Source: Strigamia acuminata (Eukaryota > Arthropoda > Chilopoda > Geophilomorpha > Linotaeniidae). Taken from it: DNA of 64,000 nt. Made by a program: the position numbers and the translations under genes. Positions 30,429-41,168 of the stretch are shown piece after piece. Position 1 is the first letter of the stretch; each line of letters opens with the position of its first letter. The DNA lies in the NCBI GenBank assembly GCA_949358305.1, contig OX442314.1:54073369-54137368 (forward strand), given 5' to 3'. The notes under the pieces were generated by a model. The model ran no database searches. It was not told the origin of the DNA and saw nothing but the letters and a program-made list of their open reading frames with translations.

Positions 30429-32335
30429 GGGTCACTACAAAACACAGGGTACACCCCAAATGGGGTACCCCATGGGGTATACCCCAAAGTCCTAAAAATA
30501 AACAAATAGTCATAAATGTAATAATTATTACGTAACAATTTTTTTGTTATCTAAAAAAAAATAAAAATTTCAAATGTTTTCATTCAAAACAACGAAAATT
30601 TCATTTGTGTTACTGTCTGTCTCACATTTTTCAACTACCCTTCATATAGCTTGAAACCCAGACATAAGTGATCAATAATAATTGTCCCCATGGCCAATCA
30701 CATCGCTCTATGCATCTTGGGCAATAGTATGGCGCCAAATACGATTTTTGGACTGTTTAATCCAATGCGTGTAAATGTAGGACAAGAAAATTTGTTTTTA
30801 CACGAAAAAGCATGAATTTCTCACCAATAAAATTTATTGACACCTAAAAACTTTGTATTTAGACCAAACTAATTTGTTTCCTTCTGAAATAATTTGTTTT
30901 TTTTCTGAAATAATTTTTATTTACACATTCTGTATTGATATTTCCTCTCATTGTGCACCCACAGCACTCTATTGGAGGTCTGCCTGAAAATTCTTAGTTC
31001 TTTGGTCAATGTTTGTTGTATAATTAGCGGACCGAGATCACTAAGGCAACACTAATTGAAAATTAGCGAATAGATGTTTACATTCTAGGGAAAATTGCGA
31101 TCAATTTGCAGCAAAATGTTTACTTTACTGTTAAGTAAACGATGTACCCATGTGCTTTTTCTTCATTTAATTAATTTATTATTTATTTATTCCATCGCTG
31201 TGGTTATATTTGCTTAACTTCTATTTTTACGATTTACACGACATTACAAATGATGCATTTCATGTGCATGGTCCGTGTGAGAAAGGCCTGCACATGTGAA
31301 ACATCACAAAAATCACAAAAATAAATCTTTTGACTCAAAAATCGATGATTTTATTCAACAATAAATCTTTAAAAAACATTACAATTCAATATAAAAAATC
31401 GATAAAAATGGAGAAAAAACGATAAAAATCGGTAAAAATCGATAAAAATAGAGAAAAAACTATAAAAATTGGTAAAAATCGATAAAAATGGGGAAAAAAC
31501 GATAAAAATCGGTTTTAACAATTTCTACCGATTTTTATCGATTTTTACCGATTTTTACCGATTTTTACCGATTTTTACCGATTTTTATCGATTTTTACCG
31601 ATTTTTATCGATTTTTACCGATTTTTATCGATTTTTACCGATTTTTATTGATTTTTATTGATTTTTATCGATTTTTATCGATTTTTATCAATTTTTACCG
31701 ATTTTTATCGAATTTTACCAATTTTTATCGATTTTTACCGATTTTTATCGATTTTTATCAATTTTTACCGATTTTTATCGATTTTTACCAATTTTTATTG
31801 ATTTTTACCGATTTTTACCAATTTTTATCGTTTTTTTCTCCATTTTTATCGATTTTTACCGATTTTTATCGATTTTTACCGATTTTTACCAATTTTTATC
31901 GTTTTTTTCTCCATTTTTATCGATTTTTACCGATTTTTATCGATTTTTACCGATTTTTATCGTCTTTTCTCCATTTTTATCGATTTTTACCGATTTTTAT
32001 CGTTCTTTCTCCATTTTTATCGATTTTTTATATCAAATTGTAATGTTTTTTAAAAATTTATTGTTGAATAAAATCATAGATTTTTAGTCAAAAAATTGAT
32101 TTTTGTGATTTGTGAGTCAAAAAATAAATTTCTGTGATTTGTCAGTAAAAAAAATTGATTTTTGTGATTTTTAACATGTAATGTCATATTTTTGTATGTA
32201 ATTTAAATTTTTTTTTCGTAATTTTTATTTCAATTATTTTAGTAATTTTTATTTATTTATTACACATTCCAGGACTTTGGGATATACCCCATGGGGTACC
32301 CCATTTGGGGTGTACCCTGTGTTTTGTAGTGACCC
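30429..32335. mobile_element. Foldback inverted-repeat element with 9-bp TSD, copy A (MULE-like, non-autonomous)
   Basis: 1,907 bp with terminal inverted repeats of about 65 bp starting GGGTCACTACAAAACACAGG. It is flanked by CCTAAATCG at 30420-30428 and 32336-32344. The 9-bp duplication and long repeats point to a Mutator-like transposase. A second inverted layer lies inside (about 31310-31480 against 31960-32160). Between its arms is a decamer array alternating ATTTTTACCG and ATTTTTATCG (about 31520-32010). The array gives a long plus-strand open frame of FYRFLPIF-type repeats, which I treat as a by-product. No transposase is present. Confidence 0.8.
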
Positions 32336-32715
32336 CCTAAATCGTCTTATTTCGCATATTAATTAATCCGCAATTTAAAATTAAAGGACGTACGGTAGTG
32401 CGGCAGATTTGGCCGATGATTCTGTCCGAAACACTCGTTCGATTCCAACGCGAATCGATTCCACGGAATCATCGAAGAGTGAGTGTGTGTGTGTGTGTGT
32501 TGCACGTGCATTCGTGTCAATGCTCACCTATACTTCAACCAGTGGTCAAACTGATTGTCCAACTCTAGCCGACACATCCATCCGCATTCGTGTTATTTGT
32601 ACTTGGCAGGCGGCGTTTTAGTCGACGCATGCGCCGTGTTTCCACATTTCCGTTTAGGCCTAATCGAGGTGATGGAGTTAGGCGTTGATTTTGATCGAAT
32701 ATGGCGTAGAAAACC

Positions 32716-32886
32716 ATGCAGATACTGTCAAAAGAGGAGGATTTATTTATTCAGGTTATGCTCGAAGTTCGAGAAACGTTTGATGGTTTCGTTTTTGCGG
32801 TCACCGATGTCTGGAGCGATAATTCGATTATTCTGTGCGGTGCGACAAAAACATCGCGCATCGAGAGGCGAATGAGTCGGTGTTGA
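32716..32886 (+). CDS. Small ORF of 56 residues between the foldback element and the satellite (tentative)
   Basis: ATG at 32716 (stop codon 9 nt upstream), TGA at 32884-32886. Contains LSKEEDLFIQVMLEV and FVFAVTDVWSDN. Copy B (48879-49049) has the same frame; the one difference I noticed (CTC to CTT, Leu) is silent. No family recognised. One silent change is too little to argue for selection. Confidence 0.25.
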   Translation: MQILSKEEDLFIQVMLEVRETFDGFVFAVTDVWSDNSIILCGATKTSRIERRMSRC

Positions 32887-33112
32887 GTCGTGTTGACGTT
32901 TTTCATTTGTCTGGTTTATTTATTCGCACTGCGATCGGGAAGTTAGGTTCGGAGGAGGAACTTGCCGCGAACTTGTCGGTGCGTGCTTGGCCGAGCACGG
33001 GCACGGGCACGGGCACGAGCACGGGGCGGTGTTGATAAAGAATTTGATTGTGGGTTGCATCGCTGGTCAGCAGTTTTTATGATGGTGGATTTGGCCGATT
33101 TGGCTGATTTTT

Positions 33113-35205
33113 GAGCTCATGTACCGTACTTTGATAGGCGATCGAGCGGTGTGTTCTATACTCTGTACACCGATTTTTAGCGAAAATCACCAATTTTTCG
33201 CTTAAAATCGGTGATTTTTGCTAAAAATTGGTGATTTTTGCTAAAAATCGGTGATTTTTGCTAAAAATCGGTGATTTTTGCTAAAAATCGGTGATTTTTG
33301 CTAAAAATCGGTGTTTTAACGCTTAAAATTGGTGATTTTTTGGTGATTTTCGCTAAAAATCAGTGTTTAATCGATTAAAATCGGTGATTTTTGCTAAAAA
33401 TTAGTGATTTTCGCTACAAATTGGTGATTTTTGAGCTCATGTACCGTACTTTGATAGGCGGTCGAGCGGTGTGTTCTATACTCTATACACCGATTTTTAG
33501 CGAAAATCACCAATTTTTCGCTAAAAATCTGTTTTTTCGCTTAAAATCGTTGTTTTTTCGCTAAAAATCGGTGATTTTTGCTAAAAATCGGTGTTTTATC
33601 GCTTAAAATTGGTGATTTTTTGGTGATTTTCGCTAGAAATCGGTTTTGTATCGATTAAAATCGGTGAATTTTGCTAAAAATTAGTGATTTTCGTTACAAA
33701 TTGGTGATTTTCGCTAAAAATCGGTGTTTTATCGCTTAAAATTGGTGATGTTTTGGTGATTTTCGCTAAAAATCAGTGTTTAATCGATTAAAATCGGTGA
33801 TTTTTGCTAAAAATTAGTGATTTTCGCTACAGATTGGTGATTTTCGAGCTCATGTACCGTACTTTGATAGGCGATCGAGCGGTGTGTTCTATACTCTGTA
33901 CACCGATTTTTAGCGAAAATCACCAATTTTTCGCTTAAAATCGGTGATTTTTGCTAAAAATCGGTGATTTTTGTTAAAAATCGGTGATTTTTGCTAAAAA
34001 TCGGTGATTTTTGCTAAAAATCGGTGTTTTATCGCTTAAAATTGGTGATTTTTTGGTGATTTTCGCTAGAAATCGGTTTTTTATCGATTAAAATCGGTGA
34101 ATTATGCTAAAAATTAGTGATTTTCGTTACAAATTGGTGATTTTCGCTAAAAATCGGTGTTTTTTGGCTAAAAATCGGTGTTTTTTGGCTAAAAATCGGT
34201 GTTTTTTGGCTAAAAATCGGTGTTTTTTAGCTAAAAATCGGTGATTTTTGCTAAAAATTGATGTTTTAACGCTTAAAATTGGTGATTTTTTGGTGATTTT
34301 CGCTAAAAATCAGTGTTTAATCGATTAAAATCGGTGATTTTTGCTAAAAATTAGTGATTTTCGCTACAAATTGGTGATTTTTGAGCTCATGTACCGTACT
34401 TTGATAGGCGGTCGAGCGGTGTGTTCTATACTCTATACACCGATTTTTAGCGAAAATCACCAATTTTTCGCTAAAAATCTGTTTTTTCGCTTAAAATCGT
34501 TGTTTTTTCGCTAAAAATCGGTGATTTTTGCTAAAAATCGGTGTTTTATCGCTTAAAATTGGTGATTTTTTGGTGATTTTCGCTAGAAATCGGTTTTGTA
34601 TCGATTAAAATCGGTGAATTTTGCTAAAAATTAGTGATTTTCGTTACAAATTGGTGATTTTCGCTAAAAATCGGTGTTTTATCGCTTAAAATTGGTGATG
34701 TTTTGGTGATTTTCGCTAAAAATCAGTGTTTAATCGATTAAAATCGGTGATTTTTGCTAAAAATTAGTGATTTTCGCTACAGATTGGTGATTTTCGAGCT
34801 CATGTACCGTACTTTGATAGGCGATCGAGCGGTGTGTTCTATACTCTGTACACCGATTTTTAGCGAAAATCACCAATTTTTCGCTTAAAATCGGTGATTT
34901 TTGCTAAAAATCGGTGATTTTTGCTAAAAATCGGTGATTTTTGCTAAAAATCGGTGTTTTATCGCTTAAAATTGGTGATTTTTTGGTGATTTTCGCTAGA
35001 AATCGGTTTTTTATCGATTAAAATCGGTGAATTATGCTAAAAATTAGTGATTTTCGTTACAAATTGGTGATTTTCGCTAAAAATCGGTGTTTTTTGGCTA
35101 AAAATCGGTGTTTTTTGGCTAAAAATCGGTGTTTTTTGGCTAAAAATCGGTGTTTTTTGGCTAAAAATCGGTGTTTTTTAGCTAAAAATCGGTGATTTTT
35201 CGCTA
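33113..35205. repeat. Satellite with higher-order structure, copy A
   Basis: Built from 16 to 20-bp words such as AAAATCGGTGATTTTTGCTA in both orientations. A longer unit is marked by GAGCTCATGTACCGTACTTT at 33113, 33433, 33846, 34383 and 34796. Spacings are 320, 413, 537 and 413, so a 950-bp higher-order unit (413 plus 537) is repeated. Copy B has only three anchors. No coding potential is seen. Confidence 0.85.
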
Positions 35206-35345
35206 AAATTCGACGTCACGCGATTGTATAACGTTTTCCCTAACACATTCAACCAATAAACAACCAATAAACAATCTTTACACATTCTCATTCTCTGTCG
35301 TGCCTAGAGTAGAAACAATCGACTTATTATTTTTTCCTTTTCATC

Positions 35346-35507
35346 ATGACATTCACCTTGGACGTGCCGAATTTCCAGGACGCCATGCTGGCCGAAACGT
35401 CAGTTCGATCGTTTGTGGAAAGATTTCTTCGTTTCGACCACTTGCCAATGTACGAAATACCGCTCCTTTCCGGAATTGTGGATCCAAAACGAAGTAAAAG
35501 TAATTAG
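35346..35507 (+). CDS. Small ORF of 53 residues at the edge of duplication copy A (tentative)
   Basis: ATG at 35346, TAG at 35505-35507. Sequence begins MTFTLDVPNFQDAMLAE and includes FVERFLRFDHLPMYEI. Two CCAAT-type motifs (CAACCAATAAAC) lie about 100 bp upstream. In copy B the frame is cut after 14 codons at 50523. It could be a first exon of a host gene. No family recognised. Confidence 0.3.
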   Translation: MTFTLDVPNFQDAMLAETSVRSFVERFLRFDHLPMYEIPLLSGIVDPKRSKSN

Positions 35508-36190
35508 GCGAGCGGTAGATTTGATCCTTCCCTTCTACCTACAACCACGTCTAATCCAAGCATAGTTCCGTTGAATGCGACATAAATTGGGATTTGATGC
35601 GGTGCGTGGTAAAGAAATTTATTAGCGAAGAGATGGAAATTTTCGAAAGCGAGAAAACACAAAATTCAGCAAATATTCACGATTAAAACATCATTTTCAC
35701 TCAACTTTCACTTTTAGAAGACTAAATATTTCCATTTATCAAATGTAAACCACTTAAAACACAAAATTTAATCATTTTTCCAATTATAAAATCTTGAAAT
35801 AAATCAATCAAAAATGAAATCATTGATAAATATCCAACCCTGAAACTTATTGCTAAGTCAGTTTTCACTGCCATGGAATTTTCATCAGTTATTGAAAATA
35901 ATACAAACACAGTAAGAAAATTGCAAAAAAATTGTTCTATTTTTTCTACATTTTCCGAAATTTAAAATTAACACGTGTATATAAACTGCATTTGTGTATC
36001 TTAAAAATATTATTATTATCAGAAATGCCGTTATACCGACGTTATCCCCCGTGTATACACAATATAACGTATCGATAGCGTATACCCCACGAAGGAAGAC
36101 ATATTTAACCGAATTATACCAATGATTCAGTTAGTTATTGCTTTGTAGAGGTTTCAGAATTAGGTCTTCTTGCTTCGATCATTTAACATT
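35508..36190. other. Upstream region of the Elongin C gene
   Basis: About 35617-36010 is a diverged relative of parts of copy A (it holds GAGATGGAAATTTTCGAAAG and ATTAAAACACAAAATTTAATC words also found at 28580-29110). The last 150 bp before the Elongin C ATG include GTGTATACACAATATAACG and may hold its promoter. No other gene seen. Confidence 0.4.
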
Positions 36191-36544
36191 ATGACTACTA
36201 CCGAAACTATCGAAATTATTCACAACGAAAGCCATTGCGTAGGAGCGGATTCGTTGTGCGTGAAATTGATCGCCGACGATGGAACCGAATTCATCATACT
36301 GCGGGAACATGCCATTCAGTCGGGGACCATTAAGGCCATGCTCAGTGGGCCGGGCCAGTGGGCCGAATCCGAAACGAATCACGTCAAGTTCCGCGAAATT
36401 AAAGCCCCCGTGCTTAAAAAGGTTTGCGAATATTTGGCATACAAAGCTAAATACCACGAAAGTCCCACAGAAATCCCCGAATTTCCGATTGACGTGGACA
36501 TGTGCCTCGAGTTGATGATGGCCGCCAATTTCTTAGCTTGCTGA
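36191..36544 (+). CDS. ELOC: Elongin C, intronless
   Basis: 117 residues in one exon, ATG at 36191 and TGA at 36542-36544. Hallmarks of Elongin [47 protein letters not shown] and the C-terminal [11 protein letters not shown]. The length is close to the family norm of about 112. Elongin C pairs with Elongin B and recruits BC-box proteins to Cullin-RING ubiquitin ligases; it also stimulates RNA polymerase II elongation as part of Elongin. The frame is uninterrupted and key hydrophobic residues are kept, so it could be functional. An upstream in-frame leader (from 36170) is possible, but the ATG at 36191 gives the usual start. Absence of introns suggests retroposition, although no poly(A) tail or duplication was found. 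The 3' flank is joined to the start of duplication copy B. Confidence 0.93.
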   Translation: MTTTETIEIIHNESHCVGADSLCVKLIADDGTEFIILREHAIQSGTIKAMLSGPGQWAESETNHVKFREIKAPVLKKVCEYLAYKAKYHESPTEIPEFPIDVDMCLELMMAANFLAC

Positions 36545-37138
36545 AGAATGAAATTGAATTCATTTTTGTTTGTCAATTTTTCTCTTTAATTAATTAATCC
36601 ATTTTTGTACACACAAAAAGTTACGTCATGTACGATTGATTCGTGATAAAATTAATTTAATTTAATTAATCAAACTCAACCTAACGAACTCCTTCATAAA
36701 ATCAAAATAAAATAAAATACAAAATAAAAATCATCCACTTACAGAAATTAAAGTTAGACGAGCTCATTAACACTTAAGGGTGAAAGAACCTGGACATGGA
36801 AACCATTTCTTTCCTTGTTTACAACGCAAAAATTGAGGAAAAATAGCTCAAGATATTAAACCGGCACTGACCGTGTTTCTGTGAAATGTGAAATACAAAA
36901 TATTATTATTATTGACGATTAAAACATTATTGATTTCACTTTTATGAAATGTAAACCATTTAATTCGACCAACTTTGAAGGTTAAAACACAAAATTTAAT
37001 CATTTTTCCAATTTTAAAATTATCCTGATTTTATAAACCAAAAATAAAATCATTCAAAGTAATATGAAATTAATTAATTAATTATTAAAATCCAACCCTA
37101 CAATTTTCACCAGGAATAACTTATGTATCAGTTGAAAA

Positions 37139-37185
<47 letters not shown>

Positions 37186-39753
37186 ATTAATAAATTGTTG
37201 TTTCTAATTTTTCCAAAATTTAAAATTAACACATGTGTAACCTTTATCTGACACTTTCTTGGCACTAACAAGTAAATAGCATTTCTGTATCTTAAAAATG
37301 CAAAAATAAACCAATTTTGTTTTACACCAAAAATATCTGTTTATTCGTTTCGCAGTTCGCACCAAACGCAACAAATTACAATCATTAAAATGACCAAAAA
37401 CTACAAATTTGTTATCGGAGGGGTAACTCATCGGCATGAAATTCGGCGGCGGCATAAACATCCCCATGCCGATCGGTGGATACATCGGTGGCGAAGAAGA
37501 AGAAGAGATGGAAATTTTCGAAAGCGAAAACACACAAAATTGAGCAAACTTTTGGTTTTGCGACGCAGTGAAATGAAGATGAATTCGCATTTGTAGCCTC
37601 GTTGTTTGATGAGCCATTTTGGCAACATATACGGGTATAGTTTGTTGTTCGGGTCGTGTGATCTGTGATCTCGGGTCGGGAGCACGCGCGTGTGACGTCA
37701 CGAACGATCCTTTTTACCAAATTGCCATAGGATAACATGGGGTTGTTAAGCCTAGTTCTGCAGAGATAGGTTTTAAAAAAGGAGGAGCTGAGCTGCAGCC
37801 ATTTTGGATTGGATTGGATTGGATTGGATTGGATTATTTAGGAATTTATATTCAGGTGAGAGATTGTATTCGAATTGAACGATAATGGAGATGTAACAAT
37901 GTGATGAAATGTGATGTGTTCGTATAGGAAATGCAGAAAAGGTGGGAAAAAATGGATGCGATCGAACGAATTGAACAGCGTGGAATTAAATTAACGGATT
38001 CTAAGCAATAAGCAGGTGAGAAATAAAGAGAATAAAAAAGAAGAGATTGAAATATAGTGATAAAATACACATTTTGTATTTTCTTTACAGTTGGAATGGA
38101 ATAACGAATGGAACACGAATCGAACGGTGTGAATTTAGGTTTAAAATGACACAACAGTAAGAATTAAAGAATTTGTAATAAATAATTTGCAATAAAGATT
38201 CTGATTATTCCAATTGGATTGATCTTTTGAAAATAAGAATAAATTAATCTGTGTTGGAAAAGCTTATTTTGTGAATGAAGGAATATGATGAAATGTGATG
38301 AAATGTGATGAAATAAATAAATATTTTGTATTTTCTGATTACAATTCTAGAAAATTAGCTGGAAAATGGATATGAACATGACATGAAATTACATGAAATT
38401 CAACTAATCATTGAGAAAGAAAGAAAGAAAGAAAGAATTTCTACTCATTTGATTAATTTCCATTGGAACTAACCGAGCAACAATTTCTTTTCATCACCCG
38501 GGCAAATTTGCCAGGGCTCAGCCCCGGCCAACCGTCAAGTCAAGGCGCATCAGCTCTCTGCATCTTTGCAATTGCAACGATGCAACAGAGAATTAACTAA
38601 ATTCTAAAAAAGAAATGAATGAATGAATGATATATGAATTTAGAGAAAATTAGGCTTTTATTTGCAACTTGTGCTGAGAAAGTGTGCTAAAATGTTGCGT
38701 TTACGTGCAAAAATGCATTTTCATGTGCAAAAAATGCATTATTTATGTACAAAAATGAATGCTTTATTTATTTATGTATGTATGTATGTATGTATGAATT
38801 TCAGAAATCCGTATTTGCTCCAACAAAACCGTGACGTCGCCTAAATCGGGGTCACTACAAAACACAGGGTACACCCCAAATGGGGTACCCCATGGGGTAT
38901 ACCCCAAAGTCCTAAAAATAAACAAATAGTCATAAATGTAATAATTATTACGTAACAATTTTTTTGTTATCTAAAAAAAAATAAAAATTTCAAATGTTTT
39001 CATTCAAAACAACAAAAATTTCATTTGTGTTACTGTCTGTCTCACATTTTTCAACTACCCTTCATATAGCTTGAAACCCAGACATAAGTGATCAATAATA
39101 ATTGTCCCCATGGCCAATCACATCGCTCCATGCATCTTGGGCAATAGTATGGCGCCAAATACGATTTTTGGACTGTTTAATCCAATGCGTGTAATTGTAG
39201 GACAAGAAAATTTGTTTTTACACGAAAAAGCATGAATTTCTCACCAATAAAATTTATTGACACCTAAAAACTTTGTATTTAGACCAAACTAATTTGTTTC
39301 CTTCTGAAATAATTTGTTTTTTTTCTGAAATAATTTTTATTTACACATTCTGTATTGATATTTCCTCTCATTGTGCACCCACAGCACTCTATTGGAGGTC
39401 TGCCTGAAAATTCTTAGTTCTTTGGTCAATGTTTGTTGTATAATTAGCGGACCGAGATCACTAAGGCAACACTAATTGAAAATTAGCGAATAGATGTTTA
39501 CATTCTAGGGAAAATTGCGATCAATTTGCAGCAAAATGTTTACTTTACTGTTAAGTAAACGATGTACCCATGTGCTTTTTCTTCATTTAATTAATTTATT
39601 ATTTATTTATTCCATCGCTGTGGTTATTGTGGTGATCTCAATGTATTTCACCAACTTAGAAGATAAAATTAATTGTCTTCTAATTAATTTGGCTGTGGCA
39701 CACGCCAAGTCAGATCATGTGACCGAGGGGAGAAATCCTCTCTAGGCACATAT

Positions 39754-39877
39754 TGTGAGTTGTGCCTATAGAGGGCGCCACGTGACGGTGCTCAATAAAT
39801 CGCTTGTGATGTTATCCAACATGGCTGAAGCCACACGGTTGTCATTGAGCGACTTCAGCTAGTCACAACAACTTACA
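39754..39877 (+). repeat. 5' LTR of Gypsy element 3
   Basis: 124 bp, apparently identical to 46356-46479. Contains a CAATAAATCG signal. The lack of visible differences implies a recent insertion. Confidence 0.93.
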
Positions 39878-39969
39878 TGGTGTCAGGATAAAAGAACTTT
39901 CAAGTGTGAGTGAATTATTAGAGTGTCAGGGACAAATACACACGTCCAGTGACTCAATACCACAGTGTG

Positions 39970-41168
39970 ATGGCAGATCCAGTTGCAAACCAGCCAAAGG
40001 GATCGAGTGGTGCGCGCCCACCAAAGCCTCTAGTAATACAACCAGACAATATGGCGGCAGTATGGGAGGAATGGCTAGACTCCTACGAATGGTATGCCGT
40101 GGCGGCACAAACCGAGACCCAGACGGCTACAGTACAAGTTGGATTAATGATGAGTGCCATCGGTCCAGAAGCGAGGAAGATTTTTAAAACTTTTGAGTTA
40201 ACAGCTGATGAGAAAAAGAACTTGACTTTGGTGAAGAAAAAATTCACGGATAAATTCGCGCCTACAGTGAACGAGAGTTTTGCGAGATATGAATTTTTGA
40301 CGCTACGCCAAGCGGAGGGACAATCGATAGATGAGTTTGTCACCGAGGCCCAAACAAAAATGGCAAAGTGTGGTTTCCAGGCGTTAGCAGATGGAATGTT
40401 GCGGGACATAATCGTGGTTGGCGTGAGAAGTGAAACATTGCGACAACGGTTATTAGAAGAGGCCGGTTTGACGCTAGAAAAGGCGATACAGCTTGCACGG
40501 TCGTCTGAAGCAGCAGAAAAGCAAGTGAAAGCTATGAAAAATTCAGGGGAATCAAAAGTGGATTTTGTCAGAGCGAATAAAAAGCCCGGACGGAGCACGA
40601 AAAATTCGTCGGATGGATTTTCCAAGCCGTGCGGTCGGTGTGGTCGTACACACGAATTCGGGAAATGCCCAGCATATGATAAGACATGTAACAAATGCAA
40701 AAAGAAAGGACATTTTGCCAGTGTATGTAGAGCCAGCCAGGCCGAGGGCAAGGAGAAATGGAAAAAACCCAAACCCAAGCAAGGCATCGACATGGTCGAC
40801 ACCGAAGAAGATGAATCAGGCGAGGATTTATATTCAACATTGCTGATTGATCGAATCACCGTGTCGCACACAGATGATGACGACGACTGGTTTGAGACGG
40901 TGAAACTTAACAACCAAGTTTCAATTAACATTAAGTTGGACTCTGGCGCACGATGTAATGTAATACCGGCATCTGTAGTACGAAAACTGGGTGTAAAAGT
41001 GACGGAGTCACCAACGCGTCGGTTGCGGTCGTACACGGGACACCACATGAAGGTGGTGGGTGCAATAACATTAGAATGTGCATTGAGTCGTGGTAAAGCG
41101 CCAGTAGAATTTCAAGTGGTGGAGGAGGACGTACCAGCATTATTTGGGCGAAAAACGTGCGCGCAATT
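39970..41168 (+). pseudogene. gag-pro: Gag-protease of Gypsy element 3, cut by a MITE
   Basis: ATG at 39970 (MADPVANQPKG). About 190 residues of capsid-type Gag (WEEWLDSYEWYAVA, FLTLRQAEGQSIDEFV) resemble Gag of element 1. Two zinc knuckles follow: an atypical CGRCGRTHEFGKC (C-x2-C-x3-H-x4-C) and a canonical CNKCKKKGHFASVC. The protease has IKLDSGARCNVIP near residue 325. The frame is interrupted at 41169 by the CACTA-like MITE, which adds a short foreign tail and a stop at 41217. The sequence after the MITE (43418 onward) resumes in the matching frame. Confidence 0.88.

Larger units (their letters stand above)
28162..35388. repeat. Segmental duplication, copy A
   Basis: Nearly identical to 36574-50523 once the nested insertions of copy B are removed; differences are scattered single bases, repeat-length changes and satellite copy number. 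Starts CAATTTTTCTC at the break of element 4 ORF3 and ends at GACGCCATGC. Contains an AAAT microsatellite (about 28725-28770), GGATT repeats (about 29390-29418), a 9-bp-TSD inverted-repeat element, and a satellite block. The offset between copies is about 8.41 kb. Confidence 0.9.

Noticed and set aside
31469-32043. Long plus-strand frames translating to FYRFLPIF-type repeats (also 47575-48252)
   Set aside because: They are the by-product of an AT-rich decamer array inside a foldback element, with differing order in the two copies and no start context.
32480-32500. GTGTGT run and the VCVCVA reading frame (also at 48640-48662)
   Set aside because: A simple microsatellite; its frame is incidental.
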